From positions 124,001 to 188,000 of the forward strand of contig NZ_AULV01000015.1 of assembly GCF_000422465.1 (NCBI RefSeq): a DNA stretch of 64,000 nt, given 5' to 3'. Below are positions 16,973 to 26,432 of this stretch, piece after piece (positions within the stretch are counted from its first letter, which is position 1; each line of letters starts with the position of its first letter). The position numbers and the translations under genes are program-made. The stretch is from Paenibacillus harenae DSM 16969 (GTDB lineage Bacteria > Bacillota > Bacilli > Paenibacillales > Paenibacillaceae). The notes beneath the pieces were generated by a model that was not told the origin of the DNA, searched no databases, and saw only the letters and a list, made by a program, of their open reading frames with translations.

Positions 16973-18742
16973 TCAGCCTTGCAGGCGCATCGTAATTTGA
17001 ATGGTCGTTCCTTCTTCCGCTTCGCTCCTCACGGTCAAGCCGGAACCTGCTCCGTAATACAGCCGCAGCGAATCGCGCACATGCTGCAGCCCGATGCCCG
17101 GCGCCGCTCCTGCCGCCGGGGCATTCAGCTTCTCCAGCTTGCCCGGGTCGACGCCGGCTCCGTTATCCGTTATGACGATATGCAGCTCGCCGTGACGTTC
17201 CGATGCGGAAATGGCAATATCTCCTCCGCGGTTCAGCGGCACGAAGCCGTGGAATACCGCGTTCTCGACAAGCGGCTGCAGCAGCATCCGCGGAATCTTC
17301 TTTTCATCCAGCCCAGGGGCTATATTCAGCGTCAACGTATACTTATGCTCGTACCGCATTTCAAGAATGACCATATATTTCCGGATAATTTCCAGCTCTT
17401 CGCCGAGCAGGATCATCTGCCCGTTCTTGCCCATATTCGCCTGAAGCAGCCGGGTTAACGCGGCAAGCCCTTGGTCGGCCCTCTCCCGCTCGCCCGAGCG
17501 GATCAGCCATCTCAGCGTGCTTAACGTATTGTACAAGAAATGCGGATGAATGCGATATGTAACGGCGCGCACCTCGGCTTCCAGCTTCTCCCGCTGCTCC
17601 TCCTCGACCCGCTCCATCAGCTGCCCGATTTCATCCAGCATCTTATTGAAATGCTTGCTCATGAGGCCGATTTCATCGGAGGATTTCACTTCCGTCCGCA
17701 CGGTCAAATCGCCCTGCTGCACCCGTCTCATCTCCTGCGTCAGCTGCTTGATCGGCTTCGTCACCCGCTTGGCGATCAAGAGCCCGATCAGCACCGCCAC
17801 GAGCGCAAAGCAGGCCGACAGAATCCAAATCCGGGCATGCAGCTTATCAAGAGCGCCCGTAATTTCCGCCGTCGGAACGGTGCCGACCAGCAGCCAGCCG
17901 TTGCTGAGCAGCTGCTTCACGCCGTAATAATGAATGCCGTCGCTCGCGTATTCAAATTCGACCGCATCGCTTCCTGCGATCTCTTCATGCAAAGCACGCT
18001 CGGCTACCGGCTTGCCAATTCGCGACAAATCGGCATCGATCATTACTTGCCCTTCCGAATCGACGACCGTGTACCTCCCGGTTTCCCCAAGCTTGACCTG
18101 ATGAATAGTGTTAATGATCGCTCTTCCATTCAGATTGACGACCAGCAGGCCGATCTGCTCCAGCGTCTGAAAGTCTTTCATCGCTCTGCTTACAGGCAAT
18201 ACGAGATCGGTGTTCTCTCCGGCTCCGCTGAATGGATCCTTGCGGAGCGGCTGCCACACGAGCTCCCCGTCCTTCTTCCTGGATTGCCCCACCCAGTCCA
18301 GCCCGGCAAGATCCGTTTTCCTCAGCTTCGGCGTGGAGAATGTCCCGCTTCCCCACCCGATGCCGTCCTCCTTCAAAATATAGACGATCCGGACGAAGGA
18401 GCTGGAGTACACGATGTTATTGAGCAGCGTATTTAACGACTGCGACATTTCAATTTGCGCATTCAACGGGCTTCCGGTATAGTTCATGGCCGCATTCTGC
18501 ACCTCTAAATCGCTGTATATGAAATCGGACGTATCGCTGCCCGCATTGAACATGGAGGACAGCGCGTCCGCGGTTTGCTTCGTCAGCTGTACGGTCGAGG
18601 CTCTTACGTTCTTTTTGATCAAGGCGGACGATTCCAAATAAAAAGAGAATCCCGATAACGCCGTCGGGATAAGGATTATAAATAGAAAAGCTACGATCAC
18701 TTTAGAAGCGTAGCGGTTGGTCAGCTTTTCGAATCGCAGCAT
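16973..18742 (-). CDS. Sensor histidine kinase, YesM-like
   Basis: 589 residues. One membrane helix (about 15-35) is followed by an extracellular Cache-like sensor region (about 40-290), a second helix (IWILSACFALVAVLIGLLIA), a HAMP domain (RVTKPIKQLTQEMRRVQQGDL), the His_kinase motif with phospho-acceptor His in HPHFLYNTLS (usual form NPHFLYNTL), and a HATPase domain (LVENAVFHGF, DNGAGVD, GIGLQHVRDSL). It signals to the adjacent response regulator. AAGGTGG precedes the ATG. Confidence 0.92.
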   Translation of the reverse strand: MLRFEKLTNRYASKVIVAFLFIILIPTALSGFSFYLESSALIKKNVRASTVQLTKQTADALSSMFNAGSDTSDFIYSDLEVQNAAMNYTGSPLNAQIEMSQSLNTLLNNIVYSSSFVRIVYILKEDGIGWGSGTFSTPKLRKTDLAGLDWVGQSRKKDGELVWQPLRKDPFSGAGENTDLVLPVSRAMKDFQTLEQIGLLVVNLNGRAIINTIHQVKLGETGRYTVVDSEGQVMIDADLSRIGKPVAERALHEEIAGSDAVEFEYASDGIHYYGVKQLLSNGWLLVGTVPTAEITGALDKLHARIWILSACFALVAVLIGLLIAKRVTKPIKQLTQEMRRVQQGDLTVRTEVKSSDEIGLMSKHFNKMLDEIGQLMERVEEEQREKLEAEVRAVTYRIHPHFLYNTLSTLRWLIRSGERERADQGLAALTRLLQANMGKNGQMILLGEELEIIRKYMVILEMRYEHKYTLTLNIAPGLDEKKIPRMLLQPLVENAVFHGFVPLNRGGDIAISASERHGELHIVITDNGAGVDPGKLEKLNAPAAGAAPGIGLQHVRDSLRLYYGAGSGLTVRSEAEEGTTIQITMRLQG

Positions 18743-18807
18743 GGGACGGCCACCTTATCTTTGCGGAATACTACTAGTTTACCTCAACCGGTGCCGAAGG
18801 TTAAAAG

Positions 18808-18910
18808 ACAAGCAGAAACGCCTGTCGGCGCCCCTCCTGGGACGCAACCGTTTCGCGAGAAATATAAGCTAAATTATAAGTCCAGAACTTATAAAATCTT
18901 ATATTTCAAA
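18808..18910 (+). repeat. Hairpin-forming intergenic repeat, copy 1 of 3
   Basis: Shares the block AAGCAGAAACGCC..TCGGCG, then GACGCAACCGTTTCGCG and GAAATATAAG with copy 2 at 54273-54397; copy 3 (56345-56421) shares the first half. The right part can fold (GAAATATAAG near 18859 against CTTATATTTC near 18899). It lies between the histidine-kinase gene start and the GH66 gene stop, splitting the locus into two transcription units. No coding potential. Confidence 0.75.
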
Positions 18911-18971
18911 AACAACCAAAGCGCCGAACCTTATCCATCGTTCGCTTTGACTGTTCCGTCTGACGCGCCTA

Positions 18972-20762
18972 TTACTTGTAAGTCACCTGGAGCAAATCCC
19001 AATATTTCAATCCGGGCAGCTTGACGGCAACGGCGCCGTTCTTCTGCTCGAAGGCCAGCTGCACGGGCGAGCCGTTGTAATAGTCCGGCGAAGCGAACAG
19101 AATTTCGCCGACCTCCCGCTCGGACTTGAACGAAACGGCGACGTCCTTGCGCTCAACAGGAACCGCCTGCTTGCCCTCGTCGTCCCGCCAGTCCAGCGTC
19201 GTCGCATCGGTAAAGTTAATGAAGTGAACGATATCGCTGCCGTTCTTCCGTTTGGCGAAGGACCACACCTTTCCGGTCTCCGGCTCCCCGGAAACCCCGA
19301 TTTCTCCCGCCCCTTCGGCCGCGAGCCCGGACTCCTCCAGCCCGTCGCGGAGAATGTTCTGGTACGCGACAAGGAAGTCGTAGTACCGGACGAGCTGCTC
19401 CTCCAGCTCAGCCGGAATCCGGAGGTTCCTGTTCGGAAAATATTCCTTTGCAAGCATGCTTTCCCCGAGCTCCAGGTGGGAGCCGCCGGAGGCGAAGATG
19501 ACCGCGTCGGTCAGCAGCACGCCGGGCGTATTGAACTCGCCCGCCGCGTCCGCCAAGTCATAGTTCATGTATGCGGCGAGCACGGTGTTTAATTTATTTC
19601 TGCCATACTTGCCGTTCTGGTCGATAATGTCCTTCAGATTGGCGTATTTCGGATGCGCGTCCCATACTTCCGTATAGAGGAATTCGAGAGGCGCCTGCGT
19701 CGCCAGGAACGCTTGACCGTACTGGCCGACCGCGTTCATGACGTAGTCGACGTCCAGCTTCTCCTTCGCCGCCTTCAGGAACGAGACGTAGCCTTGGGGC
19801 AGCTTGACGGACCGTCCCTCGCCGTTCCAGAGCGAGCCGCGGTCTCCCAGCTGGTCGACATGCCAGCCGTCGAAGGCGAGATGCTCGAAGGTTTCGGCCT
19901 CCTTGCCGATCAGATACGTTTGCCACCCGGCATTCATCGGATCGTAGAGCATAATATCGCTCGCCCAGCTGTCCGGCAGCGGATGCTTATCCTGATTCGT
20001 CAGCGACGGATCGCGGAACAGCCCCCATCCCTTCTTAACGCCGTCCGCTTCCGCGCCCTCGTAAGCGCCGAACAGCAGATTGTAATTCATCGCTTTCATG
20101 TTCTTGCTGTGCGCAAGGTCGATATACCCTTTGACCGTTTCGAAGGCGACGGGACGGTTCGCAATGTCCGGCCATTCTGCGGCGGGCTGGCCGCCCTCCA
20201 TCTTCAGCGGCTGATGGTGCTTATACTGCCAATCGTAGAACTGGATGCCGTTAATATGGAACCGGTTCAGCCGCTCAATGACGGCAGCCCTCTCCTCTTC
20301 CTTCATGCCGTGGAAATCCGCCAGATAGCCGTAGCGAGGAAACTTGCTCCAGTCGGAAGAAACGTCGACGGCGATATTCGAATGATCCTTTACTTCGCCA
20401 CCCGCCGTTACGAACACCTCGGCCATGTAGCCTAAGCCGTCCTCCTTCGGCGCCGTCCATTCCCACGCCATTTGCTCGCTTTCCGCTTTCAGCTCTTGCC
20501 TGCCGACCGTCTCGCCGAGATGGCGGTACTGCACGACGATTGTCGATTTCGGCTCGGCCTTGGCCAGCTCGAGCGTAAACTTCACGGCCTCGCCCGGCTT
20601 GTAAGCCGCCTTGTCGGTCGACAGCTTCTCCATGACGCCTTCGCTTTGCGCCGTTTCGGCTTTGATCTCCTTATCGCTGCTGCAGCCGGCCGCCGAGGCT
20701 GCGATGAGGCAGCCGGCGAGCAGAACGGCCGCCGATTTTATTTTACTGCGATTCCGTAGCAT
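18972..20762 (-). CDS. GH66 dextranase / cycloisomaltooligosaccharide glucanotransferase-like lipoprotein
   Basis: 596 residues, predicted to cleave or transglycosylate alpha-1,6-glucan (dextran). A signal peptide ends in ASAAGC (lipid-modified Cys about 27), so the enzyme is surface-anchored. An N-terminal beta-sandwich (TDKAAYKPGEAVKFTLEL, typical of GH66) is followed by the barrel with RYGYLADF and NRFHINGIQFYDW. The expected nucleophile is Asp303 in HVDQLG and the acid/base Glu365 in LYTEVW, the conserved GH66 pair. It is short compared with secreted dextranases that carry extra carbohydrate-binding modules. It is the last gene of the ABC-importer operon (permeases upstream), and probably feeds isomaltooligosaccharides to it. 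Hydrolysis versus cyclisation cannot be told from sequence alone. Confidence 0.88.
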   Translation of the reverse strand: MLRNRSKIKSAAVLLAGCLIAASAAGCSSDKEIKAETAQSEGVMEKLSTDKAAYKPGEAVKFTLELAKAEPKSTIVVQYRHLGETVGRQELKAESEQMAWEWTAPKEDGLGYMAEVFVTAGGEVKDHSNIAVDVSSDWSKFPRYGYLADFHGMKEEERAAVIERLNRFHINGIQFYDWQYKHHQPLKMEGGQPAAEWPDIANRPVAFETVKGYIDLAHSKNMKAMNYNLLFGAYEGAEADGVKKGWGLFRDPSLTNQDKHPLPDSWASDIMLYDPMNAGWQTYLIGKEAETFEHLAFDGWHVDQLGDRGSLWNGEGRSVKLPQGYVSFLKAAKEKLDVDYVMNAVGQYGQAFLATQAPLEFLYTEVWDAHPKYANLKDIIDQNGKYGRNKLNTVLAAYMNYDLADAAGEFNTPGVLLTDAVIFASGGSHLELGESMLAKEYFPNRNLRIPAELEEQLVRYYDFLVAYQNILRDGLEESGLAAEGAGEIGVSGEPETGKVWSFAKRKNGSDIVHFINFTDATTLDWRDDEGKQAVPVERKDVAVSFKSEREVGEILFASPDYYNGSPVQLAFEQKNGAVAVKLPGLKYWDLLQVTYK

Positions 20763-20784
20763 CGTTTGTCTCCTATTCGCTATA

Positions 20785-21618
20785 TTAACCTTTCACGCCG
20801 CCTTCGTTAAACCCGCTCTGCACGAACCGTTTCTGAAAGATGATATACAGGAGCACGGTCGGCAGAAGCGCGATAATCGAGGCCGCAAAAATCCATGAAT
20901 AATTCGTCGCGTACTTGTCGTTGAACATAAGAAGAGCGATCGGCAGCGTGCGCATCGCCTCATCCTTAATGATGACGAGCGCTGTAAAGTACTCCTCCCA
21001 AGTCCCTTGGAACGATAGAACGGCAAGCGTCGCGATCGCCGGCATCGACTGCGGGAGGTAAATGTTCCAGAAGATGCGCCAGTTGCCGCCTCCATCGATC
21101 AGCACCGATTCTTCGTATTCCTTCGGAATGCTTTGGAAGAAGCCGCGCAGGAAGAAGGTGCTGCCGACGACTCCGCCTCCGATATAAATCAGCCACAGCC
21201 CCCAGTACGTATTGACGAGGCCCAGCGACTTGATAATCAGGAATTGCGGGATGATGTTGATAACGCCCGGGATCATCATCGTCAGCAGAAACGTGCGGAA
21301 CAGAAATTCTTTTCCCGGAAATGCAAATCGGGCAAAGCCGTAGGCGGTTAGACAACCGAGGAACAAGCTGCACGTCATCGCGACCAGGGTGACGACGCTG
21401 CTGTTCAGGAAATACCTCGCGAAATTATTTTTGCCCCAGACCAGCTTGTAATTGTACAGATCGGGAATGACGGAGAACACTTCCTTCGGACGCGGCAGCG
21501 AATAAGCGCCCTTGATGAAGCTGGTCATGATCATATAGACGAAGGGGAATAAGAACGCGAGCGCTCCCAGCACGATAACCGCGTATACCGGGAGCTGAAT
21601 GTACCATTTTGTTTTCAT
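20785..21618 (-). CDS. Carbohydrate ABC transporter permease, MalG type
   Basis: 277 residues with six membrane helices; inner-membrane half of a CUT1-family sugar importer. The EAA loop is visible as EYEESVLIDGGGNWRIFWNIYLPQSMPA (contacts the ATPase). The C terminus, LLYIIFQKRFVQSGFNEGGVKG, is typical of MalG-like proteins. It lies 12 bases after the partner permease and 22 bases before the GH66 gene, in one operon. No ATPase gene is nearby. Confidence 0.92.
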   Translation of the reverse strand: MKTKWYIQLPVYAVIVLGALAFLFPFVYMIMTSFIKGAYSLPRPKEVFSVIPDLYNYKLVWGKNNFARYFLNSSVVTLVAMTCSLFLGCLTAYGFARFAFPGKEFLFRTFLLTMMIPGVINIIPQFLIIKSLGLVNTYWGLWLIYIGGGVVGSTFFLRGFFQSIPKEYEESVLIDGGGNWRIFWNIYLPQSMPAIATLAVLSFQGTWEEYFTALVIIKDEAMRTLPIALLMFNDKYATNYSWIFAASIIALLPTVLLYIIFQKRFVQSGFNEGGVKG

Positions 21619-21630
21619 TGCCGTCCCCTC

Positions 21631-22590
21631 CTACAAGAACCGCTGGTTGCCGAATTTCTTCATCTGGGTGTACGTGAGCAGGAACACGGCGATACCCATC
21701 ATAACGGCGACAGCAGATGCATAACCAAAGTTAAAGTTTTTGAACGCCTGCATATACATAAGGCTCGGAAGCGTCTGCGTCTGGTCCATCGGACCGCCGC
21801 GCGTAATAAAGTAAACCTGCGGAAAAAAGTTAAACGCCCCGTTGATCAGGTTGATCAGGACGAAAGCCGTTACCGGCCCCAGCATCGGAACCGTAATGCT
21901 CCAAAATTGCTTTATGCCGTTCGCGCCGTCGATGGCCGCCGCTTCGTAATATTCCTTCGAAATGCCCTGCAGCGCCGCCAAATAGATGACAACGCCCCAG
22001 CCGACCGTTTTCCAAATATGAAACAGCCAAATGACGACCATCGCCGACCAGTAATTGGACAAGAAATTGATCGGTTCGCCAAACAAGCCCAGCTGCTTGT
22101 AGAAAATGTAGTTGATCAAGCCGTATTCGCCGCCCGCGAACAAGAAGCGGAACAAGAACGCAACGACGATCCATGATGTAATGATCGGCAAGTAATACAC
22201 CGTCCGGAACATGATTTTGTGCTTCACGAAATGCAGGTTGATCAAGACGGCGAACACGATCGCCAGAAGCCAGTTGATCGGGACGGTTACCGCCACGTTC
22301 AGGAAGGTGTTCCGTATGGCCATCAGCACTTTATTGTTCGGATCCGTAAAGGCCGATACGTAATTGTCGAAGCCGACGAACGGATTTGCCGCTCCCGGCA
22401 TAACGCTGTAATCCTGGAAGCTGATCAAGATGTTTCGGATCATCGGGTAGATGACGAATACGGCCGTACCCGCGACGCCGAGAAAAATAAACGGCAGAAC
22501 CATCATCCATTGCTTCAAGCCTTTTGTCATCTTCGAGCCTGCCCGGTGATTTGGCCCGGGTAACGGCTGTCCCGTCATTGGAATAGACAT
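21631..22590 (-). CDS. Carbohydrate ABC transporter permease, MalF type
   Basis: 319 residues, six membrane helices; partner of the MalG-type permease. The EAA loop is ISKEYYEAAAIDGANGIKQFWSITVPMLGP. AAAGGAGC precedes the ATG. It lies between the binding protein and the second permease in the dextran-type operon; the 95-base gap to the binding-protein gene is the largest in this run. Confidence 0.92.
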   Translation of the reverse strand: MSIPMTGQPLPGPNHRAGSKMTKGLKQWMMVLPFIFLGVAGTAVFVIYPMIRNILISFQDYSVMPGAANPFVGFDNYVSAFTDPNNKVLMAIRNTFLNVAVTVPINWLLAIVFAVLINLHFVKHKIMFRTVYYLPIITSWIVVAFLFRFLFAGGEYGLINYIFYKQLGLFGEPINFLSNYWSAMVVIWLFHIWKTVGWGVVIYLAALQGISKEYYEAAAIDGANGIKQFWSITVPMLGPVTAFVLINLINGAFNFFPQVYFITRGGPMDQTQTLPSLMYMQAFKNFNFGYASAVAVMMGIAVFLLTYTQMKKFGNQRFL

Positions 22591-22685
22591 GCTGCAGCTC
22601 CTTTCCTATCGTTCGATGGGGAGGCCTTCCCCGGCCGGCGGGCGGCGGGTGAAGGCCTCTTCGTTCTATTTGTGCCGCCGCTTGG

Positions 22686-24008
22686 CTATTGCGCCAAGAT
22701 GGCTTCGATGTTTTTGGCCGCTTCGTCAAGCGCCGCTTTCGGCTCAAGCTCTCCGCGCACCGCTTTCTCGAAGGCCAGGTTGACGATCCCTTCCATCTCG
22801 CCGTATTGCGGGATCGGCGTACGCGGCAATGCCGTTTCCAGCTGCTTGACGTACTCGGCAACGAATGGCGTTTCCATGAACGCCGGATCGTTCGCCGCCG
22901 TTTTGTTTGTCGGGATCATGCCCAGTTTGCTCATGATTTTCTGCGGCTCTTCGCCAAGCATCCATTTCGCGAACGTCCACGCTTCCTGCGGGTGCTTGGA
23001 ATTCGCGAAGATGACCAGATCCTCGCCGCCGACGACCGAATGGCTGCCTGCCGTTCCTGCCGGAATCAGGCCGCGGATCGTCTGCTCAAGCGGCTTGAAC
23101 GCGGATTCCGCCTCGTTCATCAAGATGCTGTAGAACCAAGGGCCGTCGTCGATCATCATGTACTCGTTGTTTTTCATGCCGTCCCACGCGCCCGGCTCGC
23201 CGCCGAGAATCGTAGGCGTCACGAGCCCTTCCTTGGTCCAGCGCACGATCGTCTCCAGCGCCTTCACGCTTTCCGGGCTGTTCAGGAAGCCTTCCGCCTT
23301 CGTATAATCGTCGTTCGTCAGCTTGCCGCCAAGGCTCCAGAAGTAAGGCGCCGCCGCCCATACGTTCGCGCCTCCGATGCCGATCGCGCCCGGCTTGCCT
23401 TTCGCAACCGCCAGCTTCGCCGCAGCCTCCAGCTCCTCTACCGTCTCCGGCGCTTTCGTTACGCCGATTTCGTCCATAACCGCTTTATTGTAAATCGCGA
23501 TTTTCGTATTCGTATTGACCGGTACGCCGTAGTAGCCGCCGTTGTAAGCGTTCGTCTCCATCGGCGCTTCGAATACGTTCGCTTTAATCTCGTCGAAGCC
23601 GTCCATTTGGCTTACATCCTGAAGCGCGCCCATCTTCGCGAACTCCGGCACCCAAATAATGTCCATCCGCATCAGGTCGGGCGCCGCGTCGCCCGCTACG
23701 CCCGCGATGACCTGCTCCTTCAGCCCTTCGTACGGCATTCTTGTCAGCTTCAGCTCGATGTTCGGGTTCTGCTCTTCGAAGAGCGGCTTAATCTCCTCGG
23801 TAAGCACCTTCTCCTCCTGGTCGCTGTACGTGTGCCAATATTCGATCGTTACTTTTTTGCCGTCCGATGCACCCGCGCTGCCGTTTTCATTCGCTTGCGC
23901 ATTGCCGCCGTTATTGGCTGGCGCGTTATTGCCGCCGCTGCAAGCCGTAACGGTGAAAGCCATTACCGCCGCCAGTACCCCGTAAGCTATCGATTTGTAC
24001 CCTTTCAT
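22686..24008 (-). CDS. Sugar-binding lipoprotein (extracellular solute-binding family 1) of the importer
   Basis: 441 residues from the preferred start at 24008 (AGGAGGGG upstream; a longer reading frame to 24083 has no such site). The lipobox is TVTAC. The mature protein has a short Asn/Gly/Ala-rich spacer, then IEYWHTYSDQEEKVL, VPVNTNTKIAIYNK, DDGPWFYSIL and VVGGEDLVIF, shared with the second binding protein at 14119-15381. First gene of the importer operon. Weakly cre-like sequence lies in its leader (around 24060-24090), so CcpA control is possible. Confidence 0.9.
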   Translation of the reverse strand: MKGYKSIAYGVLAAVMAFTVTACSGGNNAPANNGGNAQANENGSAGASDGKKVTIEYWHTYSDQEEKVLTEEIKPLFEEQNPNIELKLTRMPYEGLKEQVIAGVAGDAAPDLMRMDIIWVPEFAKMGALQDVSQMDGFDEIKANVFEAPMETNAYNGGYYGVPVNTNTKIAIYNKAVMDEIGVTKAPETVEELEAAAKLAVAKGKPGAIGIGGANVWAAAPYFWSLGGKLTNDDYTKAEGFLNSPESVKALETIVRWTKEGLVTPTILGGEPGAWDGMKNNEYMMIDDGPWFYSILMNEAESAFKPLEQTIRGLIPAGTAGSHSVVGGEDLVIFANSKHPQEAWTFAKWMLGEEPQKIMSKLGMIPTNKTAANDPAFMETPFVAEYVKQLETALPRTPIPQYGEMEGIVNLAFEKAVRGELEPKAALDEAAKNIEAILAQ

Positions 24009-24144
24009 GAATGAGCCCCTCCTTCTAATGTGCGATGCCTTCTCATTATGCTTTGAAAGCGATTTGCACGAAACCGTTTTCATTACGCTCGTGGTGTCTC
24101 TTTTTACTGTGATAGCGATTGCAAAAATAAAGACAAACGAATAA

Positions 24145-24184
24145 GGTGCATTATCTTGCTGCGATTGCAGTAAGATAATGCACC
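24145..24184 (-). terminator. Intrinsic terminator after the ECF sigma gene
   Basis: The 13-base arms GGTGCATTATCTT (24145-24157) and AAGATAATGCACC (24172-24184) are perfectly complementary. A T-rich stretch follows on the minus strand, 20 bases beyond the stop of the sigma-factor gene. Confidence 0.75.
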
Positions 24185-24204
24185 TTTTTAAGGGAAATCA
24201 ACAC

Positions 24205-25095
24205 CTACAGATTCAGGTGTCTAAGTTTGTCCGGATTTCGTAAAATGTAAATGTTTTGAATGCGCCCTGCCTTGGGCTGAAAGCTGATCACGGCATTATA
24301 ACTTCCGTCCGGGCTGCTGATGACCAGCCCCGCAGCGCCGTTAATTTGAGCAAGAAGGACGCGGGTTTGCACGTCTGCTTTCGAGACGAGTCCTAGTATG
24401 AATGCCGCCGCGCTTTGCGGCGATCGAATCGGACGGGTCGCGGCCAGCACTTTGCCGCCGCCGTCGGAGTAGATCGTAATATCTTCTGTAAGCAGCGATA
24501 CGAGCGCCTGCATATTTCCTGTAGAAGCGGCTTGGAGAAAACGATACACGAGTTCTTTTGACTGTCCTTCGTCGGTTAGCGGCACATCCGGCTCTGCTTG
24601 AATCTTCTTCTTCAGACGGCTGTAAATTTTGCGGCATCCAAGCTCCGTCTTGCCGATCGTATCCGCGATATGGCGGTAATCGTAATCGAACGCTTCGCGA
24701 AGAATGAATACCGCCCGTTCTACCGGTGTCAGCCGGTCGAGCAGAATAAGAAAAGCGTATGAGATCGTATCCTCCAGAATAATCGATTGCAGCGGAACGT
24801 TGCCCGATTCGTGTGAATCCTGCCGGACGAGAGGTTCGGGCAGCCATGGACCGACGTATACCTCTCTTTTCTTGCGGGCGGATTTCAGGAAATCAAGACA
24901 GCGGTTAATGACCATTTTGCATAGAAAAGCTTTCGGATTACGTATGGGGTCTCCTTCCCTATCCATCTCCCGATTCCGCGCAATGACAAACACGTCCTGA
25001 ACCAAGTCCTCGGCATCGGAAACCGATCCGAGCATTCTGTACGCAATAGACAGCAGCGATGGCCGGTAGCTTAAATAAGCAGCCTCAAGTTTCAT
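24205..25095 (-). CDS. ECF41-type sigma factor with fused C-terminal SnoaL-like domain
   Basis: 296 residues, longer than ordinary ECF sigma factors (about 190). Sigma region 2 (LVQDVFVIARNRE) and region 4 (REAFDYDYRHIADTIGKTELGCRKIYSRLKKKI) are followed by a C-terminal SnoaL-like domain carrying the DGGGK motif (SDGGGKVLAATRPIRS) that defines group ECF41, where this extension regulates sigma activity instead of a separate anti-sigma factor. It lies 18 bases after the flavin oxidoreductase gene; ECF41 genes are usually next to an oxidoreductase, decarboxylase or epimerase that they control. Confidence 0.9.
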   Translation of the reverse strand: MKLEAAYLSYRPSLLSIAYRMLGSVSDAEDLVQDVFVIARNREMDREGDPIRNPKAFLCKMVINRCLDFLKSARKKREVYVGPWLPEPLVRQDSHESGNVPLQSIILEDTISYAFLILLDRLTPVERAVFILREAFDYDYRHIADTIGKTELGCRKIYSRLKKKIQAEPDVPLTDEGQSKELVYRFLQAASTGNMQALVSLLTEDITIYSDGGGKVLAATRPIRSPQSAAAFILGLVSKADVQTRVLLAQINGAAGLVISSPDGSYNAVISFQPKAGRIQNIYILRNPDKLRHLNL

Positions 25096-25113
25096 TAGCG
25101 TCCCTTCCCGCGT

Positions 25114-26397
25114 TTACCCTTTTTCTTTCATTATACTTAATGCCGCGCTCTTGGCGCTAGCCAGCGACGCCTTAACCAGCATCCCCTCCGGTCCTACCCA
25201 ATCTCCCGCAAGGTAAAGCCCTTTCCGGGCTTTGACCTCGGTGCCGGGTCTGCCCGCGTATCCGCCATTCGCCGCCGCTACGACCGCATGCGCAACAAGG
25301 ATGCGCGGAAGAAACCGGCGCTGCATGACATGCCGGGTCCAGCCGGGCTGGACCAACTCCATAAATTGTTCCAGTTCCTGCTCGTCCTGCTTGGCGTTCG
25401 AATCTGTTCCCGGACGTAAATATTTCATGACGTGAACAACCGAATGCTGCGGTTCACAGGTTAATTTCGCGACAGCAGAATGATTGGAGAAATACCACGG
25501 ATAATCAGCTCCGATTGCAAAGGTAGTTTTGGGCTTCGGCATGCCGTCCATGACTACATCCAGACATGCCGCGTGAACGGGGATAAGCCGCTTGAACATT
25601 TCGGCCTCCTCAGGCTGAAGAGCAGGATCGAGCAGAGACAACAATTCCTGCGGGCCGACTGTCGATAAGACGCGCCGGGTTTTGAGCGTCGAACCGTCCT
25701 TCACATGGACTTCCATTTCGGGGGCTGTTCCCTTAATAGACCGTACCGAGGAATTACACTTAAGGATAACCCCTGCGTCCTGCGCTTTTTGCCGCAGCTG
25801 ATGAACGATGCTTTCCCAGCCTCCGTCTGCGTACAGCACTTGCTCCCGAAGTTGTGCGAGGGCAGCACCCGCGCTGATCAAATCCGCAGCCTGACAATAG
25901 GTCCCTGTCCGTACAAGCGCCAATATCGCATGACGCACGCGCGGACTGGGAAGGCGAGTTTCCAAATAATGCTGCAAGCTAATGCTTTGCAGGGTTGACG
26001 TTTGTTCCTTTCTCATTTGAGCGTAAAATCGAATCAGCTGCGTCTTCTCCGGCCATTTGAGGAGCGATCCGAGCAGCAGTTGAAGAATCGGCAGGGCTTG
26101 TGCTTCCCCATTTGTTTGTTTGTACACGATCAGCGCGTTTGGCTTCGGCATTCCGCCCGTTGGAACAACGCCCACCTCTTGCAAAATGTCGCTTGCGCTC
26201 TTATAAATCGCGTGCGGGCCGAGATTCACCCGAGCCCCCGACATCTCCGTCGATCCGGCTCTGCCGCCAAGACGCGCCGCTCTCTCCAGCAGCAATACGC
26301 GATGCCCCGCCTTGGCTAAAAAAATGGAAGCCGTCAGTCCCGCAAAGCCGGAGCCAATGACAATAACATCCCATTTCGTTTCGTTTATGCCAGTCAT
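25114..26397 (-). CDS. FAD-dependent oxidoreductase of the phytoene-desaturase/amine-oxidase type
   Basis: 427 residues from the chosen ATG at 26397 (GAGAGGTG lies upstream; an extension to 26493 has no support). The N terminus KWDVIVIGSGFAGLTASIFLAKAGHRVLLLE is the Rossmann FAD site, followed by RLGGRAGS. The C-terminal FAD segment is ARKGLYLAGDWVGPEGMLVKASLASAKSAAL. The substrate is unknown; no carotenoid biosynthesis genes are nearby. Operon with the ECF41 factor, preceded by an ECF41-like promoter. Confidence 0.85.
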   Translation of the reverse strand: MTGINETKWDVIVIGSGFAGLTASIFLAKAGHRVLLLERAARLGGRAGSTEMSGARVNLGPHAIYKSASDILQEVGVVPTGGMPKPNALIVYKQTNGEAQALPILQLLLGSLLKWPEKTQLIRFYAQMRKEQTSTLQSISLQHYLETRLPSPRVRHAILALVRTGTYCQAADLISAGAALAQLREQVLYADGGWESIVHQLRQKAQDAGVILKCNSSVRSIKGTAPEMEVHVKDGSTLKTRRVLSTVGPQELLSLLDPALQPEEAEMFKRLIPVHAACLDVVMDGMPKPKTTFAIGADYPWYFSNHSAVAKLTCEPQHSVVHVMKYLRPGTDSNAKQDEQELEQFMELVQPGWTRHVMQRRFLPRILVAHAVVAAANGGYAGRPGTEVKARKGLYLAGDWVGPEGMLVKASLASAKSAALSIMKEKG

Positions 26398-26432
26398 CCT
26401 ACAACACCTCTCTCTTGGTTTGATATAAATAA

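Noticed and set aside
16352-18436. Plus-strand frames opposite the kinase and regulator genes
   Set aside because: Overlap the sense genes with Pro/Arg-rich, low-complexity translations; no supporting start sites.
22689-24014. Long plus-strand frame (441 codons) opposite the sugar-binding protein gene
   Set aside because: Arginine/leucine-rich antisense shadow typical of GC-rich genes; the sense-strand lipoprotein is certain.
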